Assembly (NCBI GenBank): GCA_020847855.1
Contig: JADLBH010000033.1
Coordinates: forward strand, 1-64,000
Origin: Fimbriimonadaceae bacterium
Lineage (GTDB): Bacteria; Armatimonadota; Fimbriimonadia; Fimbriimonadales; Fimbriimonadaceae
Direction: 5' to 3'
DNA: 64,000 nt
The position numbers and the translations under genes were made by a program. The stretch's first letter is position 1, and every line of letters starts with the position of its first letter. The notes beneath the pieces are model-generated. The model saw nothing but the letters and a program-made list of their open reading frames with translations. It ran no database searches and was not told the origin of the DNA. Positions 36,249 through 45,464 of this stretch are shown here, one piece after another.

Positions 36249-37400
36249 GTGAAGCTTCACGAGTATCAGTCCAAAGACCTCTTCAGCAAGTTCGGCGTTC
36301 CGGTCACGCCCGGCGAGGTGGCGAGCGACGCGGAAGGGGCACTCCGAGCGGCCCAGGCCCTCGGCGGGAAGGTCGTCGTCAAGGCGCAGGTACTCATGGG
36401 CGGCCGCGGCAAGGCGGGCGGAGTGAAGCTCTTTGACCGGCCCGAGGATGCCGCAGCCTTCGCGGGCGAGCTCATCGGAAAGCGATTGACCAGCGTCCAA
36501 AACCCCACGGGCATGGTCGTCGAGAAGGTCCTCGTCGCCCAGCAGATCGAGATCGCCGAGGAGTACTACGTCTCGATCCTGCTCGATCGGGCGGAACAGA
36601 AGCTCGTGGTGATGTGCAGCAAAGAGGGGGGCATGGAGATCGAGGAGGTCGCGGCCCGTGACCCTCAAGCGATCGCCAGGCTCGTTGTGAATCCGATTTG
36701 GGGCGTAGAGGACTTCGAGATTCGTTCCTTGGCCCGGCGAGCGAAGCTGCCTACCAACGTGGTCCGCCAGTTCGTGCCCATGGTGAAGTCCCTCGTCAAG
36801 GCGTACATCGAGAGCGACGCCGAATTGATCGAGGTGAACCCCTTTGCGTTGACCACGGACGGGAAGCTGATTGCGGCAGACGCCAAAGTCAGCATTGACG
36901 ACAACTCCCAGTTCCGTCACCCTGAGTTTCGAGAGACGGCAGACGACGCGGCCGAGAACCCGCTTGAAGCCGAGGCCGCCCGGCAAGGGATCGCCTACGT
37001 CCACTTGGGAGGCGACATCGGCATCATCGGGAATGGGGCGGGGCTTGTGATGTGCTCGATTGACGAAGTGAGCGCCGCGGGAGGCAAGCCGGCAAACTTC
37101 CTCGATGTCGGAGGTGGTGCGAAGGCGGACCGGGTCGAAAAGTGCGTTCGGCTCGTTCTCAGCGACCCGAACGTCAAGGGCTTGCTCATCAATATCTTCG
37201 GGGGCATCACCCGCGGGGAAGAGGTCGCCCACGGGATCCTAGAGGCCTTCGAGCACCTCGATGTCTCGATCCCGGTCGTCGCTCGCATCGAAGGGACCGG
37301 GGCCCAAGAGGCACTGAACCTTCTCAGCGGGAGCAAGATCGTGGGGGCGACCACGATGCAGGAAGCAGCCCAGCGGATCGTAGCCCTTGCTGGAGCCTAG
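36249..37400 (+). CDS. sucC: Succinyl-CoA synthetase (ADP/GDP-forming), beta subunit
   Basis: A 383-residue ATP-grasp subunit of succinate-CoA ligase. MKLHEYQSKDLFSKFGVPVTPG is the usual N terminus; QVLMGGRGKAGGVKLF is nucleotide-binding; EVNPFALTTDGKLIAADAKVSIDDN carries Mg2+ ligands; GNGAGLVMCSIDEVSAAGGKPANFLDVGGGA and NIFGGITRGEEVAHGI form the C-terminal ligase domain. Start is GTG 36249. The alpha subunit sucD, normally next to it, is not in the window. Confidence 0.95.
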   Translation: MKLHEYQSKDLFSKFGVPVTPGEVASDAEGALRAAQALGGKVVVKAQVLMGGRGKAGGVKLFDRPEDAAAFAGELIGKRLTSVQNPTGMVVEKVLVAQQIEIAEEYYVSILLDRAEQKLVVMCSKEGGMEIEEVAARDPQAIARLVVNPIWGVEDFEIRSLARRAKLPTNVVRQFVPMVKSLVKAYIESDAELIEVNPFALTTDGKLIAADAKVSIDDNSQFRHPEFRETADDAAENPLEAEAARQGIAYVHLGGDIGIIGNGAGLVMCSIDEVSAAGGKPANFLDVGGGAKADRVEKCVRLVLSDPNVKGLLINIFGGITRGEEVAHGILEAFEHLDVSIPVVARIEGTGAQEALNLLSGSKIVGATTMQEAAQRIVALAGA

Positions 37401-37424
37401 CTCCGAAGTAGACTCTCAGGTGCC

Positions 37425-39536
37425 ATGACACCGGTCGCGCTCCTTCTCGCCATGTCCAAGAGCGATCTCGAATACCCGGCCACTCGCCGAGTGGAGCACA
37501 CCGACAGCTACCACGGGGTGACGGTCTCCGACCCTTACCGCTGGCTCGAAGCCCCGATCACGGAACCAGAGGTGAAGGATTGGGTAGATGCCGAGAACAA
37601 GGTCACGTTCGGCTATCTCGAAGGGATCGAGAACCGCGGAGTTGTGCTGGAGGAGCTCGTGAGGCGGGCGACCTACGACAGTGTGGGCGTGCCTAGCTAC
37701 GAGTCGGGAATGACGTTCTTCACCCGCGACGACGGCAAGAAGGCTCAAGAAGTCCTCTATGTGGCCGACGCGGGCGGAAAGAACGAGCGGGTTCTCCTGG
37801 ATCCAAACCTGATGAACAAGAACGGGACGACGGCCGTGGTGACCACGGACGTGGGAATTGGCGGCAAGTACCTCCTCTACGCTACGAGCGAGTCAGGCTC
37901 CGATTGGTGTACGTGGCGGATTCGGGAGATCAAGACCGGGAAAGATCTACCCGACACCGTGGAATGGTCAAAGTTCGGTGTTGGCTTCCTAGACAAATCT
38001 TCGAGCGGATGGTACTACCTCACCTTCCCGCGGCCCGAGGAGGGAGAGGCCTTCGTCCAAGCGAACAGCAAGCCCAAGGTGATGTACCACAAGCTCGGCA
38101 CGAAGCAGTCCGAGGACAAGGTCGCCTTTGAGCTCAAGGAGCACCCGGATTGGTACATCTGGCCTTCGCTGGACGAGTCGCGCGAGTACATGTACCTCCA
38201 GATCAATCGGCCCGCCGACCTCTACAGCCGCCTCTGGGGCCTGGACCTCAACAGGCCCGGCAACGAGCCGGAACGGATCATGGACGTGCCGGACGCAGAA
38301 TACACACCCGTCTATCGGCGCGGGAGCCAGCACTGGATTCAGAACACCAAGAACGCCGCCAGGGGCAAGGTGACCCTCCTCGACACGGTTCGGCGGATTG
38401 CTCCCCAGGACGTGGTTCCCGAGAGCAAAGACACGCTGGAAGGGACGAGCTTCGTGGGCGGCAAGCTGGTTTGTCGGTATCTCAAGGATGCGAGGGCGGA
38501 AGTCCGCCTCTTCTCACCAATGGGCGAGCCGGAGGGCACGGTTTCGCTGCCTGGTGCGGGGACGGTAACGGGCTTTTCAGGCAAGGGCGGCGATGCCTTC
38601 ACCTATTACAGCTACGTCTCCATGGACTCGCCCATGACCGTCTACCGGTTCGACCTCGAGAAGAACGCCTCGACCGTCTTTCACGCGCCGAAGCTGCCCG
38701 TGGACACTTCGAGGTACGAGTCGAAACAAGTCTTCTTCACGAGCAAGGACGGAACGCGGGTTCCTATGTTCCTCGCCTATCGCAAAGGGATAAAGCTCGA
38801 CGGAAGCAACCCGACGATCCTTTACGGATACGGTGGGTTCAACATTCCCCAAAAGCCCTGGTTCTCGACCAGCAGGACGGTCTGGATGGATATGGGTGGA
38901 GTCTTCGCGGTCGCGTGTATCCGTGGAGGGGGCGAGTATGGTGCAGAGTGGCACCAGGCCGCGATCAAGACGAAACGCCAGAACGCCTATGACGACTTCA
39001 TCGCGGCTGGAGAGTACTTGGTAAGCGAGAAGTACTGCACGAACCAGACCCTCGCCCTGATGGGCGGTTCCAACGGCGGCCTGCTCGTGGGCGCGGTCAT
39101 GACCCAAAGACCCGACCTTGCCGGCGTCGCCTTGCCCGCGGTCGGGGTCATGGACATGCTCCGGTTCAATCAGTTCACGATCGGTAAGGGGTGGGAGTCC
39201 GACTTTGGATCCCCGGAGAATCTTGACGAGTTCTTCGCCCTATGGCGGATATCTCCTTACCACAACCTTCGGCCCGACACTCAGTATCCCGCTACGCTCG
39301 TCACGACCGCTGACACTGACGACCGGGTCGTGCCGTGCCACTCGTTCAAGTTCGCGGCCCAGCTTCAGGCTTGTCAAGTCGGCCCGGCACCGGTGTTGCT
39401 CCGGGTCGAGACATCGGCAGGGCACGGCGCAGGAAAGCCGCTTCGCGTCGCCTTGGCCGAGATTGCGGACGAATATGCCTTTGCCATACACAACATGGGC
39501 AAGGCAATCCCGGCTGCGTTCAACGGTAACTCGTAA
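37425..39536 (+). CDS. Prolyl oligopeptidase (S9A)
   Basis: A 703-residue enzyme cleaving peptides after proline. N-terminal segment YPATRRVEHTDSYHGVTVSDPYRWLE, a seven-bladed propeller (about 75-420), then the alpha/beta hydrolase. The catalytic serine is S549 in GGSNGGLL, the acid lies in DTDDRVVP (about 632) and the histidine is H667 in SAGHGAGK; spacing matches porcine POP. The first 12 residues (MTPVALLLAMSK) are only weakly signal-like, so location is uncertain. TAGACT ends 10 nt before the ATG. Confidence 0.94.
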   Translation: MTPVALLLAMSKSDLEYPATRRVEHTDSYHGVTVSDPYRWLEAPITEPEVKDWVDAENKVTFGYLEGIENRGVVLEELVRRATYDSVGVPSYESGMTFFTRDDGKKAQEVLYVADAGGKNERVLLDPNLMNKNGTTAVVTTDVGIGGKYLLYATSESGSDWCTWRIREIKTGKDLPDTVEWSKFGVGFLDKSSSGWYYLTFPRPEEGEAFVQANSKPKVMYHKLGTKQSEDKVAFELKEHPDWYIWPSLDESREYMYLQINRPADLYSRLWGLDLNRPGNEPERIMDVPDAEYTPVYRRGSQHWIQNTKNAARGKVTLLDTVRRIAPQDVVPESKDTLEGTSFVGGKLVCRYLKDARAEVRLFSPMGEPEGTVSLPGAGTVTGFSGKGGDAFTYYSYVSMDSPMTVYRFDLEKNASTVFHAPKLPVDTSRYESKQVFFTSKDGTRVPMFLAYRKGIKLDGSNPTILYGYGGFNIPQKPWFSTSRTVWMDMGGVFAVACIRGGGEYGAEWHQAAIKTKRQNAYDDFIAAGEYLVSEKYCTNQTLALMGGSNGGLLVGAVMTQRPDLAGVALPAVGVMDMLRFNQFTIGKGWESDFGSPENLDEFFALWRISPYHNLRPDTQYPATLVTTADTDDRVVPCHSFKFAAQLQACQVGPAPVLLRVETSAGHGAGKPLRVALAEIADEYAFAIHNMGKAIPAAFNGNS

Positions 39537-39725
39537 GCCTAGGCTCTGAGGCGGAGAGTAGCCTTCCCGCTGTTACGTCGCGCTCGCGAGAGCACGAGAT
39601 GGAGCAGGGCTCCGCGAGGGGATCGCGACGCTTGATGGGGAGATGCCGCACGTGGAGACCTGTCTCCATGCCCTTCAGGGGCAGGGTTGCGCCCTTCAAG
39701 TTGGCCCGACGCCCCCCCCTCGCAG

Positions 39726-40469
39726 CTAGTGCGCCAAGAAGAACTCGGCGATCAGGCGTGGTGCGTCCTTTGGATACTCGTGCCCCCCTGGGTGGAAGTA
39801 GGTCGCCGCATCGTTACCGTCCTTGCCCTTATAGAACTTGAGATAGCCTTTCGTGTAGGAGGGAGCCGTCTCACAGCCGTTGATCTTCATTTGACGCTGG
39901 CAGCTGAGCCGTTGGCCCAAGAAGGGCACAAGAGGATCCTTCTCTCCTGCAAAATGGATAAACGGTCGCGCCGGGAGTCCTTCCAAGAACGAAGGCGACC
40001 CGCTCGGACCGAACGCCGTGAACAGCTTGGGGCGCTCCTTCCATAGAAGATAACTGAAGCGGCCCCCGTTCGAGTGCCCCATAGAGTAGACCTTGGTCTT
40101 GTCCACCCCGTACTCCCCGACGACCTTCTCAAAGACCGCGTCGAAGAACTTCAGATCGCGGTCCTCATATTGCCCTGAGTTCTGCTGCCACCCGTTCCGC
40201 GTCCCGTCTGGATCGTTGAGGCCCTTGGTGGGCAGGCCCTGCATATAGACCACCACGGCTTCGGGCATTTCGCTCTGCATGTGGAACGATCGCGCGGCCT
40301 GTCGCATGTTCCCGCCATGGCCATGGAAGCCGAACACGAGGCGAGGATGGGGAGTTGGCCTGCTTGGGGCATAGACAATGTAGGTCCGCTCCACCCCGCC
40401 GATTCGGATCGTCTCCACCTTGGGCTGGGACTGGACTGCGAGTAGGGCGACGAATGCTGAAAGCGCCAT
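39726..40469 (-). CDS. Secreted PHB-depolymerase/feruloyl-esterase-like hydrolase
   Basis: A 247-residue alpha/beta hydrolase of the esterase LpqC/PHB depolymerase group. Signal peptide MALSAFVALLAVQS; LVFGFHGHGGN carries the oxyanion-hole region; nucleophile in YSMGHSNGGRFSYLL; acid in GEKDPLVPF; histidine in PGGHEYP. Likely substrates are polyester or feruloyl esters outside the cell, inferred from family only. No TANNNT box or Shine-Dalgarno is obvious upstream. Confidence 0.85.
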   Translation of the reverse strand: MALSAFVALLAVQSQPKVETIRIGGVERTYIVYAPSRPTPHPRLVFGFHGHGGNMRQAARSFHMQSEMPEAVVVYMQGLPTKGLNDPDGTRNGWQQNSGQYEDRDLKFFDAVFEKVVGEYGVDKTKVYSMGHSNGGRFSYLLWKERPKLFTAFGPSGSPSFLEGLPARPFIHFAGEKDPLVPFLGQRLSCQRQMKINGCETAPSYTKGYLKFYKGKDGNDAATYFHPGGHEYPKDAPRLIAEFFLAH

Positions 40470-40537
40470 GCCCCTGGAGACGGATGCGAGCCGCGCAAGT
40501 TCACCTCCCCACCCGAAGGCACCAAGGACGATTCGCC

Positions 40538-40543
40538 TACAAT
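40538..40543 (+). promoter_or_regulatory. -10 box (TACAAT) of the CsgG-like gene
   Basis: TACAAT ends 7 nt before ATG 40551. One of the clearest leaderless-type promoters in the window. Confidence 0.5.
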
Positions 40544-40550
40544 ACTGGGT

Positions 40551-41456
40551 ATGTCCAAGGCTCGTAACTACTCGGCGATCCTCCTCATCCTCGCATCCGG
40601 GCTCTGCACGGCCCAGCAGCCCCGGCTCAAGATGCGCTTGGCCGTCGCCCCGATTGACTGGACTTATGCCGACCAGTGGAACATCCCGGTCGGGTTCCGG
40701 CAGGGCATCTATGAGAAGCTCCTCCAGAAGCTCCTGGGCACCGGGATGTTCGTGATGCTCGAGAGGGAGGCGCTCGACGCCCTACTCCAGGAGCAGGCAA
40801 TCAAGGCCGAGAACACGGGCCAAGACCAACGCGGGAAGATCGTGCCTGCGCAAGCCCTGGTGAAGGGTCAGATCACGGATTTCACGGTCGCGAGCAAAGG
40901 CGCGTCCGGAGGCATTGACGTCGGCCCGGTCCGCATCGGCGGCAGCGCGAAGGAAGCGAAGGTCGGGATCAACGTCCGTCTGTTCGACGTGGATTCGAGC
41001 GAAGTGATGTTGAGTGAGACCGCCACGGGCACTGCAGGGGCGGGAGGAATCGGCGTGGGTCTCAATATCGGCAGCACGTACTCGAACTTCGAGGCGTTCG
41101 AGCAGAGCCCATTGGGCAAGGCAACCACCACCGCGATTGACAAGGCGGTCGAGATCATCGTCGGCAAGATGAAGAAGGAGAAATGGTCCTGCAAAGTCGC
41201 CGACTTCGATGCTGCCACGAAGGAAGCAGCACTCAACGCAGGCGAGGATGCGGGCGTCCAAGTCGGTGACGTCTTCGAGATCCACCGGGTCACGCGAGTC
41301 ATCAAAGACCCCGACACTGGCGCCGTACTGGGCAAGCGAACCCAGAAGATCGGCACCCTCAAGGTGACCCAAGTCGAGAAGAAGCTCGCCTTTGCGAGCC
41401 TCACTGAAGGTGAGGCGGCCCAGGTCGGCGACGTCGTGATGCTCCCAGGCAGCTAG
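40551..41456 (+). CDS. CsgG/HfaB-like secreted protein
   Basis: A 301-residue exported protein. Signal peptide (MSKARNYSAILLILASGLCTA), then a CsgG-like fold: KMRLAVAPIDWTYADQW, GIYEKLLQKLLGTGMFVMLEREALDALLQEQAI, ALVKGQITDFTV, KVGINVRLFDVDSSEVMLSETATG and KATTTAIDKAVEIIVGKM. A C-terminal beta domain (about 210-300) contains AGVQVGDVFEIHRVTRVIKDPDTG. CsgG forms the curli secretion channel, but a lipobox Cys is not evident and no curli genes are nearby, so the role is undetermined. Confidence 0.78.
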   Translation: MSKARNYSAILLILASGLCTAQQPRLKMRLAVAPIDWTYADQWNIPVGFRQGIYEKLLQKLLGTGMFVMLEREALDALLQEQAIKAENTGQDQRGKIVPAQALVKGQITDFTVASKGASGGIDVGPVRIGGSAKEAKVGINVRLFDVDSSEVMLSETATGTAGAGGIGVGLNIGSTYSNFEAFEQSPLGKATTTAIDKAVEIIVGKMKKEKWSCKVADFDAATKEAALNAGEDAGVQVGDVFEIHRVTRVIKDPDTGAVLGKRTQKIGTLKVTQVEKKLAFASLTEGEAAQVGDVVMLPGS

Positions 41457-41478
41457 GTTCGGGCAGCCTTCGCATCGC

Positions 41479-42819
41479 TCAAAGCGGCTCGGAGTCGAGA
41501 GGGTCGCTCTCGAACAAGCCTGCAGGCACGGCTTCGTCCGGGATCGCGGCGATGGCCCTTGGCGAAAACTCGATGGGCTCAGCATCCGAGAGCTCGCTCG
41601 CGGCTTGGACACCCAGCTCCTTCATCCTTCGGGCCCGCGAGACCAAATGTCCGTCAATCGAGCCGCCCAGCTTGTTGAACGCACCCACCGCCTGTCTCAG
41701 CCCTCTTCCCATCGCCTCGTAATGGCCGATCACGTTGCCTACCGATTCGTATAACTTCTGCCCCAGTTCCTGGATCGTTTTCGCTTCTCGGGTCGCCTGT
41801 TCCTGTCTCCAGCCAAAGGCGACCGCTCGCAACAGCGCAAGGAGCGTGATCGGGGTGACGATGAAGACGCCGTGCTGGATAGACTCCTCCACGAGTTCGG
41901 GACGAGCCTCGAAAGCCGACCGGAACGCCGCTTCGCTGGGAACAAAGAGCACGACGAAATCGGTCGTGTCCGTCCGTCGCGAGTAGCCCCTCGCCCCGAG
42001 CGCCTTGGCATGGTCGGCAAGCTTCTTGGCGTGGTCCCTGAGCAAGGTCTCTCGGCTCTTGGGATCGGTCGTGTCCAGGGCGCTCAGGTGGGACTGCAGG
42101 GGCGCCTTGCTGTCCACGACGATGGTGCGGCCACCGGGCATGTTCACGACGACGTCGGGCCGCTTCCGCCCCTCCTCGTCCGTGGTGGAGACTTGCACCT
42201 CGAAGTGGATCCCTTCCTGGAGCCCCGACTTTTCGAGAACGCGCTCCAGCAACATCTCGCCCCAGTTTCCCGCCGCGCCGGAGTCCTGTAACGCCCTGGC
42301 CAGTTTGTCCGCCTCGGTCTTGAACCCGGCCTGCTGCTGCGCGAGGGATGCGATCTGAGTCTGGATGTCCGCATAGGCTTCCGCCCTTTTGACATCCATG
42401 GAGCTGTTGGCATCGCGTAGAGCATCCAGTTGCTCCCGAACGGGCTTGAGCACCTCGTCCGCGTCCTTCTTGAGCTCGGCCCTGGATTCGGTGAGCGTGT
42501 CCGCGCTCAGAGCCTTGAACGTGTCCGCCAAGTCCGTCTTCGCCTGGGCGACGAGTGACCGCTGTTCTTCGAGGTTTTTCGCCTGCTCCTCGTAGCGGGT
42601 TTCCAGCGCGGCTCTCTCAGCCTTGAGCGCGACGATCTGTTCCTCGCTGGCGTCCACCTTCGCCTGGAGGCGGTCAGACTCGCCCGCACGAACTTTGGCG
42701 GCGGAGAGCTCCTCGCGAACCACCCCCGCCGCGGCCGCTTCTGCAACCCGGCCACGGAGCAGGAGCCACACTGCGAGCCCACCGAGAATGACCCCGACCA
42801 ACGCCCAAACCGCTTCCAT
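41479..42819 (-). CDS. rmuC: DNA recombination protein RmuC homologue
   Basis: A 446-residue protein. N-terminal membrane segment (MEAVWALVGVILGGLAVWLLL), a long coiled coil (about 45-165), then the RmuC nuclease-like domain: GNWGEMLLERVLEKSGLQEGIHFEVQV, RPDVVVNMPGGRTIVVDSKAPL (PD-D-x-K-like) and TTDFVVLFVPSEAAF. RmuC limits DNA inversions and is predicted to be an endonuclease. ATG 42819 is chosen (TATACT ends 6 nt upstream); it is divergent from the gene at 42842 with only 22 bp between. Confidence 0.92.
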   Translation of the reverse strand: MEAVWALVGVILGGLAVWLLLRGRVAEAAAAGVVREELSAAKVRAGESDRLQAKVDASEEQIVALKAERAALETRYEEQAKNLEEQRSLVAQAKTDLADTFKALSADTLTESRAELKKDADEVLKPVREQLDALRDANSSMDVKRAEAYADIQTQIASLAQQQAGFKTEADKLARALQDSGAAGNWGEMLLERVLEKSGLQEGIHFEVQVSTTDEEGRKRPDVVVNMPGGRTIVVDSKAPLQSHLSALDTTDPKSRETLLRDHAKKLADHAKALGARGYSRRTDTTDFVVLFVPSEAAFRSAFEARPELVEESIQHGVFIVTPITLLALLRAVAFGWRQEQATREAKTIQELGQKLYESVGNVIGHYEAMGRGLRQAVGAFNKLGGSIDGHLVSRARRMKELGVQAASELSDAEPIEFSPRAIAAIPDEAVPAGLFESDPLDSEPL

Positions 42820-42825
42820 GGAGAC

Positions 42826-42835
42826 AGTATAGAAT
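42826..42835. promoter_or_regulatory. Overlapping divergent -10 boxes of rmuC and the PEP-mutase-family gene
   Basis: Minus strand TATACT (42831-42826) ends 6 nt before the rmuC ATG (42819). Plus strand TAGAAT (42830-42835) ends 6 nt before ATG 42842. The two boxes share two bases and leave no space for any leader on either side. Confidence 0.55.
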
Positions 42836-42841
42836 CCACGG

Positions 42842-43723
42842 ATGCTCCGGCCGCCCCTCTCCAATCCTGGACGAGTCCTTCGGGGCCTGATGAGCCAAGG
42901 AACGGTCGTGGTCCCTGGCGTCTATGACGCGATCACGGCGAGGCTGGCCGAGCGCGCCGGATTCTCTGCCGCATATCTCAGCGGAGGAGCCCTCACCAAT
43001 TCCCGGCTCGGTGCCCCCGATATCGCCCTGCTCACTCAGGACGAGATGGTCGGAACCGCGGCGCGGTGCTGTCAAGCGGCGCACATCCCCATCCTCGCCG
43101 ATGCGGACACTGGGTTTGGCGACGTCTGGAACGTGACCCGCACCGTGCTCGCCGCCGAGGCGGCAGGGCTCGCCGGAATCCATATCGAGGACCAACAGAT
43201 GCCAAAGCGGTGCGGACATCTGGACGGAAAGGCGATCGTGCCTACCGCCGAGATGTCTCAGAAGATCCGCGCGGGTGTGGAGGCCAAGGCGAGACCAGAC
43301 TTCATGTTGATCGCTCGCACCGACGCTCGTTCCGTGGAGGGACTGGAAGCCGCGATCGAGCGCGGCAAGGCTTTCGTGGACGCTGGGGCGGATGCCGTCT
43401 TCCCAGAGGGGCTCGAGAGCGAGCACGAGTTCGAGACGTTCCGGGCCGCCGTTCCCGGCCCTCTCCTTGCGAACATGACCGAGTTCGGCAAGACCCTCTT
43501 GATCCCGGCAACAGCGTTCGAGTCCATCGGTTACGAGATGGTGATCTTTCCCGTCACCGCCCTCCGCGTAGCCGTCAAGGCGGTGGCCGATTGGTACTCG
43601 TTCCTTGCCGCGAACGGCACCCAGGAGGGGTTCCTCGATCGCATGGTCACGCGAAAGGAGCTGTACGACGTCGTTGGCTACGAGGAGTATGAGAAGTCCG
43701 ACGCGGCATGGTCTGGGCTGTGA
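42842..43723 (+). CDS. Isocitrate lyase/PEP mutase family protein (methylisocitrate lyase-like)
   Basis: A 293-residue TIM-barrel lyase of the PEP mutase/isocitrate lyase superfamily. Motifs: VVVPGVYDAITARLAERAGFSAAYLSGG, DADTGFGDVWNVTRTV (Mg2+ ligands), GIHIEDQQMPKRCGHLDGK (KRCGH catalytic motif), IARTDARSVEGLEAAIERGKAFVDAGADAVFPEGL and NMTEFGKT. Closest in pattern to PrpB (2-methylisocitrate lyase) or oxaloacetate decarboxylase-like members; no other propionate genes are nearby, so the substrate is open. Confidence 0.88.
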   Translation: MLRPPLSNPGRVLRGLMSQGTVVVPGVYDAITARLAERAGFSAAYLSGGALTNSRLGAPDIALLTQDEMVGTAARCCQAAHIPILADADTGFGDVWNVTRTVLAAEAAGLAGIHIEDQQMPKRCGHLDGKAIVPTAEMSQKIRAGVEAKARPDFMLIARTDARSVEGLEAAIERGKAFVDAGADAVFPEGLESEHEFETFRAAVPGPLLANMTEFGKTLLIPATAFESIGYEMVIFPVTALRVAVKAVADWYSFLAANGTQEGFLDRMVTRKELYDVVGYEEYEKSDAAWSGL

Positions 43724-43798
43724 ACCAAGCCGTGGCAGGTGCCCCGCGCTGGATCACGGCTTTAGGCGGATCCGGCCGGGGCGGGTAGCCTCGGGCCG

Positions 43799-44260
43799 GT
43801 GCTGAGCCCCTATATTTTCACCGGGTTGGAGAAGAACGCAGATCTCTTCGAGATGCTCGCCTTGCGGGTGCCCCTCGCGAGCCTGGACGCGCACACGCAC
43901 CCAGGTCGCTTCACCGCCCGCGAGGCGCTCGCGCACTGGGCCGACTGGGAGCACATCCATCTTTCCAGGATCGAGGCCGCCCTCAGAGAGGACCTCGTGC
44001 AGGTTCCCGACGTGGACGAAGGGGAGCGAGCCCGCGCCGAACGCTACAGGGAGTGGGGGGTCGAAGAGTGCGTGGAACGCTTCACCGCGGGGCGCACGCT
44101 CTTGGTGCAACGTCTGCGTTCCCTCGGGCCGGGCGAGACGGAGCGGAGATTCGTCCACCCGTTCTTCGGCTCGCTCACCGTGGGGGGCTACTGCGGCCAC
44201 ATCCTCGGCCATGACGCCTACCACGCTGAACAGCTCCTCGGCGTGGTGCTCGCCCCTTAG
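43799..44260 (+). CDS. DinB-family protein (paralogue 3 of 4)
   Basis: A 153-residue DinB-like protein. FTAREALAHWADWEHIHLSRIEAAL gives the first metal-site histidines, and the C-terminal GGYCGHILGHDAYHAEQLLGVV the H-x3-H. Start GTG 43799 is supported by TAGCCT ending 7 nt upstream and no Shine-Dalgarno. Function unknown. Confidence 0.75.
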   Translation: MLSPYIFTGLEKNADLFEMLALRVPLASLDAHTHPGRFTAREALAHWADWEHIHLSRIEAALREDLVQVPDVDEGERARAERYREWGVEECVERFTAGRTLLVQRLRSLGPGETERRFVHPFFGSLTVGGYCGHILGHDAYHAEQLLGVVLAP

Positions 44261-44590
44261 CAACGGCCTGGTCCAATCCGTCGCGTTCAGGCCGGGGGTC
44301 GTCGGTTGCGCCGCGGAGGCTAACTTCCTCGCCAACTTGCGCGAGAGCCTTGGCCCATGCGAGCGACCGCAACAAGCTCCGCCTCCTCGTCCAAGGCCGG
44401 GTGTCGGACGAGACCCCCTCGTCGCACGACGGGCTGATGGGGAGCGTGCCGGTTTCTTCTAGTGGAACGATTGTCGCCCTTGGCTTTCCGACCGGACTAC
44501 GACTTCCGGGCCGAGCCCCCGGTCGTCGGTACGTCCCGGTAATTGTACGGGTGTCAAACCGTGCCGGGTAGGCTCCGCCGGAGCCTTGCC
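44261..44590. other. Intergenic region without a supported gene
   Basis: About 330 bp between DinB and the PEP-CTERM gene. One plus-strand frame (from TTG 44350 to TAG 44571) is open but lacks a start signal and recognisable sequence. The right end holds the PEP-CTERM-associated dyad (44535-44551) and a TAGGCT -10 (44569-44574). I see nothing else. Confidence 0.5.
44535..44551 (+). promoter_or_regulatory. Dyad upstream of the second PEP-CTERM gene
   Basis: CCCG-GTAATTGTA-CGGG, an imperfect 17-bp dyad centred about 38 bp upstream of the predicted start of transcription (about 44581). It resembles the elements at 5450 and 50531. Confidence 0.35.
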
Positions 44591-45412
44591 ATGCACAAGC
44601 TAGCCCTCTCGATCGCCCTCGCCCTCGCCGCCCTTCCCGCCACGGCCCTCGACGAGTTCACGATCACGGACGGGGACTGGGGGTTCTCGCTGGGCGGTTT
44701 GACGGACGGCCGTCTTGGCGGTTCCGCGGGAGGCTACGCACTGGGGAACAGCCTGGCCGCGAACCCAGGGCAGATGTGGCTCTGGTACCGGGCCGACGGC
44801 GACACGCGGGAGTACGCACTCTCGAACCAGACCTCGGCCACGGTCTCCGGCAACCTTGCGCAACTGGAGTACTTAGAGCCTCTGGCGGGTGGATCAGAGA
44901 GTCTTCGGTTCGCGCTCCAATATTCGCTACAGGACCTGGGCGGCGGGTCTGCCCAAGTCTTAGCCGGGTTCGCGGTCATCAACCCTGGGATCTCGACGGT
45001 ACACGTGGACCTCTTCGCCTACCACGACGCGAACCTGCTGGGCACGGCGGTGGACGACTCGGCCACGGTCGGCGGTCTGGAGCGCGAGGTCCACGACATC
45101 ACGGATCCGACCGGTGACGGACTCATGAGCTGGCGGGCGAGCGAGCGGGGGATCGTAGCGTCGGAGGTCGGTGCCGCTCCGGGGATCGTAGGGCGACTGA
45201 GCGACGGCTCCGTCTCGACGCTGGCCAATGTCGGCGACCCGTTCGGCCCTGGCGACTATTCTGGCGGGTTTCAGTGGAGCGTGGATATTGACCCAGGCGA
45301 AGCAGTCTTCGTCGGGGCGACGACGACGACGGTCTACGCGGTGCCGGAGCCGGGGCTGCTCGCGGCTTTCGGCCTGGCCGCGCTCGCCTTTCGGCGGCGG
45401 AAGGCCGAGTAG
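44591..45412 (+). CDS. PEP-CTERM secreted protein
   Basis: A 273-residue exported protein: signal peptide MHKLALSIALALAALPATA, a beta-rich body (GYALGNSLAANPGQMWLWYRADGDTREY, VHVDLFAYHDANLLGTAVDDSATVGG), and the C-terminal sorting tail VPEPGLL, hydrophobic stretch, FRRRKAE. The upstream in-frame start at 44543 is rejected because the signal peptide begins at ATG 44591, which has GGAG 7 nt upstream. A long perfect hairpin follows the stop. Confidence 0.85.
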   Translation: MHKLALSIALALAALPATALDEFTITDGDWGFSLGGLTDGRLGGSAGGYALGNSLAANPGQMWLWYRADGDTREYALSNQTSATVSGNLAQLEYLEPLAGGSESLRFALQYSLQDLGGGSAQVLAGFAVINPGISTVHVDLFAYHDANLLGTAVDDSATVGGLEREVHDITDPTGDGLMSWRASERGIVASEVGAAPGIVGRLSDGSVSTLANVGDPFGPGDYSGGFQWSVDIDPGEAVFVGATTTTVYAVPEPGLLAAFGLAALAFRRRKAE

Positions 45413-45414
45413 CC

Positions 45415-45454
45415 GCAAGCAGGGCCGGCAGTTCCCACTGCCGGCCCTGCTTGC
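45415..45454 (+). terminator. 17-bp perfect hairpin after the PEP-CTERM gene
   Basis: GCAAGCAGGGCCGGCAG, loop TTCCCA, CTGCCGGCCCTGCTTGC. No T-run follows. Its position just after the stop suggests termination or 3'-end protection. It also faces the minus-strand remnant ending at 45465, so it could serve both directions. Confidence 0.6.
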
Positions 45455-45464
45455 GCTACCTGCC

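Noticed and set aside
44350-44571. Small open frame before the second PEP-CTERM gene
   Set aside because: TTG start without signals, mixed third-position composition, and it overlaps the putative operator and promoter.
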